NCBI RefSeq assembly: GCF_051401765.1
Contig: NW_027480492.1
Location: forward strand, 620,001 to 684,000
Direction: 5' to 3'
DNA from: Calliopsis andreniformis
Taxonomy: Eukaryota > Arthropoda > Insecta > Hymenoptera > Andrenidae
DNA: 64,000 nt
The notes under the pieces are model-generated. The model made no database searches, was not told where the DNA came from, and worked only from the letters and a program-made list of their open reading frames with translations. Shown piece after piece: positions 52,001-61,300 of the stretch; the first letter of the stretch is position 1; the number at the start of each line of letters is the position of its first letter. Made by a program: the position numbers and the translations under genes.

Positions 52001-54480
52001 TCAAACTACAATCCTCAATGCTCAATCCTCAATCCTCAGTCCTCAGTCCTCAATCCTCAATCCTCAATCCTCAATCCTCAATCTTCAATCCTCAATACTC
52101 AACCTTCAATCCTCAATCCTCAATCCTCAATCCCCAATTCTCTATCCTCAATCGTCAGGCTTCAGTACTCAATACTCACTCTTCAATCCTCAATCCTAAA
52201 TCCTCATTCCTCAATCCTCAATCCTAAATCCTCATTCCTCAATCCTCAATCCTCAATCCTCTATCCTCAATCATCAATCCTCAATCTTCAATACTCAATC
52301 CTCAATCTTCAATCCTCAATACTCAATCCTCAATCCTCAATCCTCAATCCTAAATGTTCAATCCGCAATACCCAATCCTCAATCGTCAATCCTCAATCAC
52401 CAATCCTCAATCTTCAATCCTCAACCCTCAATCCTCAATCCTCAATCCTCAATACTCAATCCTCAATCTTCAATCCTCAATCCTCAATCCTCAATCCTCA
52501 ATCCTCAATTATCAATCCTCAGTACTCAATCAGCAATCTTCAATCCTCAATCCTCAATCCTCAATACTCATTCTTCAATACTCAATACCCAATACTCAAT
52601 CATCAATCCTCAATCCTCAATCCTCAACCCTCGATTCTCAATCCTCAATCCTCAATCCTCAGACCATAAACATCAATATTCAACCCTCGGTCCTCGTCCT
52701 CAATCCACAACCCTCAATCCTCAATCCTCAATCTTCAATCATCAATATTCAATATTCAATCCTCAATCCTCAAAACTCAATCCCCAATCCTCAATCCTCA
52801 ATCCTCAATCTTTAATCCTCAATCCTCAATACTCAATCCTCGATCCTAAATCTTCAACCCTCAATCCTCAATCCTCAATCCTCAATACTCAATCCTCACT
52901 CTTCAATCCTCAATCCTCAGTCCACAAACCTCAATTCTGAATCCTCAATCCTGCATCCTCAATCTTCAGCCCTCAGTCTTCAACAATCAGTTGTCAATCC
53001 TCAATCCCCAATAGAATATCGTCAATTCACAGTTTTCAATACGCAATACTCAATCCGCAATCTTCAAATCTCTATCCACAAACATCAATTCTCATCACTC
53101 AACTCTCAACGCTCAGAACTCAATCCTCAATCTTCAATCCTCAATACTCAATCCTCAATCCTCAATCCTCAATCCTAAATGTTCAATCCGCAATACCCAA
53201 TCCTCAATCGTCAATCCTCAATCCCCAATCCTCAATCTTCAATCCTCAACGCTCAATCCTCAATCCTCAATCCTCAATACTCAATCCTCAATCTTCAATC
53301 CTCAATCCTCAATCCTCAATCCTCAATCCTCAATCTTCAATCCTCAGTACTCAATCTGCAATCTTCAATCCTCAATCCTCAATCCTCAATACTCATTCTT
53401 CAATACTCAATACCCAATACTCAATCATCAATCCTCAATCCTCAATCCTCAATCCTCGATTCTCAATCCTCAATCCTCAATCCTCAGACCATAAACATCA
53501 ATATTCAACCCTCGGTCCTCGTCCTCAATCCACAACCCTGAATCCTCAATCCTCAATCTTCAATCATCAATATTCAATATTCTATCCTCAATCCTCAAAA
53601 CTCAATCCTCAATCCTCAATCCTCAATCCTCAGTCTTTAATCCTCAATCCTCAATACTCAATCCTCGATCCTAAATCTTCAACCCTCAATACTCAATCTT
53701 CAATCCTCAATCCTCAATCCTCAATGCTCAATCCTCAATCCTCAATCCTCCATCCTCAATCTTCAATCCACAATACTCAATTTTCAATCCTCAATCCTCA
53801 ATCCTCAATCCTCATTCTTCAATCCTCAACACCCAATCCTCAATCTTCAATCCTCAATCCTCAATCCTCAATTCTCAACCCTCAATCCTCAATCCTCAGA
53901 CCTCAAACATCAATACTCAGCCCTCAGTCCTCGTCCTCAATCCATAACCCTCAATCCTCGATCCTCAATCTTCAATCATCAATACTCAATCTTCAATTCT
54001 CAATCCTCAATACTCAATGTTCAATCCTCAATACGCAATCCTCAATCTTCAATCCTCAATCCTCAATCCTCAATCCTCAATCCTCAATCCTCAATCCTCA
54101 GTCCTCAAACCTCAATCCTTATTCCTCAATCCTGAATCCTCAATCTCCAGCCCTCAGTCCTCAACAATCAGTTGTCAGTCCTCAATCCTCAGTAGAATAT
54201 CCTCAATTCACAGGTTTCAATACTCAATACTCAACCTGCAATCTTCAAATCTCTATCCACAAACATCTATTCTCATCACTCATCCCTCAACACTCAGTCC
54301 CCAATCCACAATCTTCAATCCTCAATCCTCAATCCTCAATCCTCAATCCTTAATCTTCAATCCTCAATACTCAATCTTCAATCCTCAATCCGCAATCCTC
54401 GGTCCTCACTCCTCAATCCCCAATCCTCGTTCCTCAAACCTCAATCCTCAACCATCAGTCCTCATCCTCAATTCTCAATC
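52000..54480 (+). repeat. Rearranged copy of the 7.6-9.6 kb region with 825-bp offset duplication
   Basis: Words follow the order of 7,600-9,640, but 52,300-52,865 is repeated at 53,125-53,690. The CTCGGTCC islands at 52,670 and 53,495, and ATGTTCAATCCGC at 52,354 and 53,179, are each 825 bp apart. Between the two copies lies a segment (52,866-53,124) resembling 44,000-44,260, including a CAACAATCAG island at 52,981. From 53,724 the order again matches 8,841 onward (54,017 pairs with 9,134). Confidence 0.8.
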
Positions 54481-57030
54481 CTTAATCCTCAATCCTCAGT
54501 CCTCAAACCTCAATCCTCAACCCTCAGTCCTCATCCTCAATCTTCAATCCTTAATACTCATTCTTGAATCCTCAATCCTCAATCCTCTATCCTCAATCCT
54601 CATTGTTCAATCCTCAATACCCAATCCAGAATCTTCAATCCTCAATACTCAATCCTCATTCTTCAATCCTCAATACCCAATCCTCAATCTCCAATTCTCA
54701 ATCCTCAATCCTCAATTCTCAACCCTCAATCCCCAGTCCTCAGGCCTCAAACCTCAATCCTCAAACCTCAGCCCTCATCCTCAATCCTCAATCCTCAATC
54801 CTCAATCCTCAATCTTCAATCCTCAATACTCAATCTTCAATAATCAATCCTCAGCTCTCAATCCTCAATACTCAATCCTCAATCCTCAATCCTCAACCCT
54901 CACTCCTCATCCTCAATTCTCAATTCTCAATACTCAATCCTCAATCCTCAATCTTCAATCCTCAATAATCAATCTCCAATCCCAGTTCCTCAATTCACAA
55001 TCCTCAATCCTTAAACCTCAATCTTGAATCCTCAATCCGCAGGCATCAAACTTCAATCCTCAATGCTCAATCCTCAGTCCTCAGCCGTCAGTCCTCAATC
55101 CTCAATCCTCAATCCTCAAACCTCAATCCTCAACCGTCAGTCCTCGTCCTCAATCCTCAACCCTCAATCCTCAATCCTCAATCTTCAATCCTCAATACTC
55201 AATGTTCAATCCTCAATCCTCAATCCTCAATCCTCAATCCTCAAACCTCAATCCTCAACCCTCAGTCCTCATCCTCAATTCTCAATTCTCAATCCTCAAA
55301 CCTCAATCCCCAATCCTCAACCTTCAATCCTCAATCCTCTATCATAAGTCCTCAATCCTCAACCTTCAATCCTCAATACTCAATCTTCAATCTTCAATCC
55401 TCAATCCTCAATCCTCAATCCTCAATTCTCAATCCTCAATCCTCAATCTTCAATCCTTCATACTCAATCTTCAATCCTCAATCCTCAATCCTCAATACTC
55501 AATCCTCAATCCTCAATCGTCAATCCTCAATCCTCAATCCTCTATCTTCAATCCTCAATCCTCAATTCTCAATGCTCAATACTCAATCTTCAATCCTTAA
55601 TACTCAATCTTCAATCCTCAATCCTCAATCCTCAATCCTCAATCCTCAATCTTCAATCCTCAATCCTCAATCCTCAATCCTCAATCCTCAATCTTCAATC
55701 CTCAATCCCCAATCCTCAATCTTCAATCCTCAATCCTCAATCCTCAATCCTCAATCCTCAAATCTCAATTCTCAATCCTCAATCCCCAATCCTCAATCTT
55801 CAATCCTCATTAATCAATCTCCAATCCTAGATCCTGAGAACCCAATCCTCAGTCCTTAATCCTCAACATTCAATCCTCAATCCCCAGTCCTCAATCTTCA
55901 ATCCTCAATGCTCCATCCTCTATCCTCAATCCTCAGTCCTCAATCCTCAACCTTCAATCCTTCATACTCAATCTTCAATCCTCAATCCTCAATCCTCAAT
56001 CCTCAATACTCAATCCTCAATCCTCAATCGTCAATCCTCAATCCTCAATCCTCTATCTTCAATCCTCAATCTTCAATACTCAATACTCAATCCTCAATCC
56101 TCAATCCTCAATCTTCAATCCTCAATACTCAATCCTCAATCCTCAGTCCTCAATCCTCAATGTTCAATCCGCAATACCCAATCCTCAATCGTCAATACTC
56201 AATCCCCAATCCTCAATCCTCAATCCTCAATACTCAACCCTCAATCGTCAATCCTCAATCCTCAATGTTCAATCCGCAATACCCAATCCTCATTCATCAA
56301 TCCTCAATACCCAATCCTCAATCTTCAATCCTCAATCCTCAATCCTCAATTCTCAACCCTCAATCCTTAGTCCTCAGTCCTCAAACCTCAATCCTCAAAC
56401 CTCAGCCCTCATCCTCAATCCTCAATCCTCAATCCTCAATCCTCAATCTTCAATCCTCAATACTCAATCTTCAATCCTCAATCCTCAGTCCACAAACCTC
56501 AATTCTGAATCCTCAATCCTGCATCCTCAATCTTCAGCCCTCAGTCCTCAACAATCAGTTGTCAATCCTCAATCCCCAATAGAATACCCTCAATTCACAG
56601 TCTTCAATACGTAATACTCAATTTGCAATCTTCAAGTCTCTATCCACAAACGTCAATTCTCATCACTCAACCCTGAACGCTCAGTCCTCAATGTTCAATC
56701 CTCAATCCTCAATCCTCAATCCTCAATCCTCATTCCTCAATCCTCAATCCTCAATCCTCTATCCTCAAACATCAAACCTCAATCTTCAACACTCAATCCT
56801 CAATCTTCAATCCTCAATACTCAATCCTCAATCCTCAATCCTCAATCCTCAATGTGCAATCCGCAATACCCAATCCTCAATCGTCAATCCTCAATCCCCA
56901 ATCCTCAATCTTCAATCCTCAACCCTCATTCCTCAATCCTCAATCCTCAATACTCAATCCTCAATCCTCAATCCTCAATCCCCAATGTTCAATCCGCAAT
57001 ACCCAACCCTCAATCTTCAATCCTCAATCC
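54481..57030 (+). repeat. Mosaic of words from 10.1, 47.5 and 5.6 kb
   Basis: Three sources can be followed. Positions 54,541-54,890 resemble 10,126-10,470 (TTGAATCC word at 54,564, as at 10,149). Positions 54,890-55,890 match 47,430-48,430 at offset 7,460. Positions 55,900-56,620 follow 41,268-41,970, with an internal substitution by words from 48,000. The remainder to 57,030 follows 6,330-6,540 and then 51,060-51,240. Each switch occurs inside shared heptamer words. Confidence 0.7.
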
Positions 57031-58398
57031 TCAATCCCCAATCCTCAATCCTCAATCCTCATTCATCAATCCTCAATACCCAATCCTCAATCTTCAATCC
57101 TCAATCCTCAATCCTCAATCCTCAATTCTCAACCCTCAATCCTCAGTCCTCAGTCCTCAAACCTCAATCCTCAAACCACAGCCCTCATCCTCAATCCTCA
57201 ATCCTCAATCCTCAATCCTCAATCTTCAATCCTCAATCCTCAATCCTCAATCCTCAATCCTCAATCCTCAATCCTCAATCCTCAATCTTCAATCCTCAAT
57301 ACTCAATCTTCAATAATCAATCCTCAGCTCTCAATCCTCAATACTCAATCCTCAATCGTCAATCCTCAATCCTCAATCCTCAATCTTCAATCCTCAATCC
57401 TCAATCCTCAATCCTCAATCCTCAACCTTCAATCCTCAATCCTCAATCCTCAATCTTCAATCCTCAATCTTCAATCCTCAATCCTCAATCCTCAATCCTC
57501 AATCCTCAATCCTCAATCCTCAATCCACAGTCCTTAGGCCTCAAACCTCAACCCTCAATTCTCAGAACTCATCCTCAATCCTCAATCCTCAATCCTCAAT
57601 CCTCAATCCTCAATCTTCAATCCTCAATACTCAATCTTCAATCCTCAATCCTCAATCCTCAATACTCAACCATCAATCCTCAATTCTCAATACTCAATAG
57701 AATATCCTGAATTTTCAGGATTCAATACTCAAACCTCAACCCTCAACCCTCAGCCCTCATCCTCAATCCTCAATCCTCAATCCTCAATCCTCAATATTCA
57801 ATCCTCAAGACTCAATCTTCCACCCTCAATCCTCAATCCTCAACCCTCAATCCTCAATCCTCAGTCTTCAATCCACAATCTTCAATACTCAATCGTCAAT
57901 CTTCAGTCCTCAATCCTCAATCCCCAATCCTCGTTCCTCAAACCTCAATCCTCAACCCTCACTCCTCATCCTCAATTCTCAATTCTCAATACTCAATCCT
58001 CAATCCTCAATCTTCAATCCTCAATAATCAATCTCCAATCCTAGTTCCTCAATTCACAATCCTCAATCCTTAAACCTCAATCTTGAATCCTCAATCCCCA
58101 GGCATCAAACTTCAATCCTCAATGCTCAATCCTCAATCCTCAGCCGTCAGTCCTCAATCCTCAATCCTCAATCCTCAAACCTCAATCCTCAACCGTCAGT
58201 CCTCGTCCTCAATCCTCAACCCTCAATCCTCAATCCTCAACCTTCAATCCTCAATACTCAATGTTCAATCCTCAATCCTCAATCCTCAATCCTCAATCCT
58301 CAAACCTCAATCCTCAACCCTCAGTCCTCATCCTCAATTCTCAATTCTCAATCCTCAAACCTCAATCCCCAATCCTCAACCTTCAATCCTCAATACTC
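57030..58398 (+). repeat. Block repeated from 37,860-39,228
   Basis: About 1.4 kb matches 37,860-39,228 at offset 19,170 over most of its length, with a heptamer indel near the left end and single substitutions such as C57144 where the other copy has T (CCTCAGTCC versus CCTTAGTCC). It carries the hairpin at 57,700 that corresponds to 38,530, and the TTGAATCC word at 58,083 that corresponds to 38,913. It ends exactly where duplication E copy 2 begins. Confidence 0.8.
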
Positions 58399-61300
58399 AA
58401 TCGTCAATCCTCAATCCTCAATGTTCAATCCGCAATACCCAATCCTCAATGTTCAATCCTCAATACCCAATCCTCAATCTTCAATGCTCAATCCTCAATC
58501 CCCAATCCTCAATCCTCAATCCTCATTCATCAATCCTCAATACCCAATCCTCAATCTTCAATCCTCAATCCTCAATCCTCAATTCTCAACCCTCAATCCT
58601 TAGTCCTCAGTCCTCAAACCTCAATCCTCAAACCTCAGCCCTCATCCTCAATCCTCAATCCTCAATCCTCAATCCTCAATCTTCAATCCTCAATACTCAA
58701 TCTTCAATCCTCAATCCTCAGTCCACAAACCTCAATTCTGAATCCTCAATCCTGCATCCTCAATCTTCAGCCCTCAGTCCTCAACAATCAGTTGTCAATC
58801 CTCAATCCCCAATAGAATACCCTCAATTCACAGTCTTCAATACGTAATACTCAATCTGCAATCTTCAAGTCTCTATCCACAAACATCAATTCTCATCACT
58901 CAACCGTGAACGCTCAGTCCTCAATGTTCAATCCTCAATCATCAATCCTCAATCCTCAATCCTCATTCCTCAATCCTCAATCCTCAATCCTCTATCCTCA
59001 AACATCAAACCTCAATCTTCAACACTCAATCCTCAATCTTCAATCCTCAATACTCAATCCTCAATCCTCAATCCTCAATCCTCAATGTGCAATCCGCAAT
59101 ACCCAATCCTCAATCGTCAATCCTCAACCTTCAATCCTCAATCCTCTATCCTAAGTCCTCAATCCTCAACCTTCAATCCTCAATACTCAATCTTCAATCT
59201 TCAATCCTCAATCCTCAATCCTCATTCTTCAATCCTCAATACCCAATCCTGAATCTTCAATCCTCAATCCTCAATCCTCAATATTCAACACACAACCCTC
59301 AACCATCAATCCTAAATACTCAATCATCAATCCTCAATTCTCAATACTCAATAGAATATCCTGTATTCTCATGGTTCAATACTCAATCCACAATATTCAA
59401 TAATCAAATCTCAATCCACAAACATCAATTCTCATCACTCAACCCTGAACGCTCAGTCCTCAATGTTCAATCCTCATTCCTCAATTCTCAATCTTCAATC
59501 CTCAATACTGAATCTTCAATCCTCAATCCTCAATACTCAATCTTCAATCCTCAGTCCCCAATCCTCAATCTTCAATCCTCAATCCTCAATCCTCAATCCT
59601 CAATCCTCAATCCACAGTCCTTAGCCCACAAACCTCAACCCTCAACTGTCAGACCTCATCCTCAATCCTCAATCCTCAATCCTCAATCCTCAATCCTCAA
59701 TCTTCAATCCTCAATACTCAATCTTCAATCCTCAATCCTCAATCCTCAATACCAAACCATCAATCCTCAATTCTCAATACTCAATAGAATATCCTGAATT
59801 TTCAGGATTCAATACTCAAACCTCAATCCCCAACCCTCAGCCCTCATCCTCAATCCTCATTCCTCAATCCTCAATCCTCAATATTCAATCCTCAATCCTC
59901 AATACTCAATCCTCAATCCTCAATCCTCAGTCATCAATCCTCAATCTTCAATACTCAATCGTCAATCCTCAGTCCTCAATCCTCAATCCCCAATCCTCGT
60001 TCCTCAAACCTCAATCCTCAACCCTCAGTCCTCATCCTCAGTTCACAATTCTCTATCCTCAATCCTCAATCCTCAATCCTCAATCTTCAATCCTCAATAA
60101 TCAATCTCCAATCCTAGATCCTCAATCCCCAATCCTCAAGCCTTAATCCTCAATCTTCAATCCTCAATCCCCAGTCCTCAAACTACAATCCTCAATGCTC
60201 AATCCTCAATCCTCAGTCCTCAGTCCTCAATCCTCAATCCTCAATCCTCAATCCTCAAACGTCAATCCTCAACCGTCAGTCCTCGTCCTCAATCCTCAAC
60301 CCTCAATCCTCAATCCTCAATCCTCAATCCTCAGTCCTCAACCTTCAATCCTCAATACTCAATCTTCAACCCTCAGTACTCAATCCCCAATTCTCAATCC
60401 TCAATCCTCAATCCTCAATCCTCAATATTCAATCCTCAATCCTCAATCTTCAATCCTCAATACTCAACCTTCAATCCTCAATCCTCAATCCTCAGTCCCC
60501 AATTCTCTATCCTCAATCGTCAGGCTTCAGTACTCAATACTCACTCTTCAATCCTCAATCCTAAATCCTCATTCCTCAATCCTCAATCCTAAATCCTCAT
60601 TCCTCAATCCTCAATCCTCAATCCTCTATCCTCAATCATCAATCCTCAATCGTCAATACTCAATCCTCAATCTTCAATCCTCAATACTCAATCCTCAATC
60701 CTCAATCCTCAATCCTAAATGTTCAATCCGCAATACCCAATCCTCAATCGTCAATCCTCAATCACCAATCCTCAATCTTCAATCCTCAACCCTCAATCCT
60801 CAATCCTCAATCCTCAATCCTCAATCTTTAATCCTCAATCCTCAATACTCAATCCTCGATCCTAAATCTTCAACCCTCAATCCTCAATCCTCAATCCTCA
60901 ATACTCAATCCTCACTCTTCAATCCTCAATCCTCAGTCCACAAACCTCAATTCTGAATCCTCAATCCTGCATCCTCAATCTTCAGCCCTCAGTCTTCAAC
61001 AATCAGTTGTCAATCCTCAATCCCCAATAGAATATCCTCAATTCACAGTTTTCAATACGCAATACTCAATCCGCAATCTTCAAATCTCTATCCACAAACA
61101 TCAATTCTCATCACTCAACTCTCAACGCTCAGAACTCAATCCTCAATCTTCAATCCTCAATACTCAATCCTCAATCCTCAATCCTCAATCCTAAATGTTC
61201 AATCCGCAATACCCAATCCTCAATCGTCAATCCTCAAACCCCAATCCTCAATCTTCAATCCTCAACCCTCAATCCTCAATCCTCAATCCTCAATACTCAA

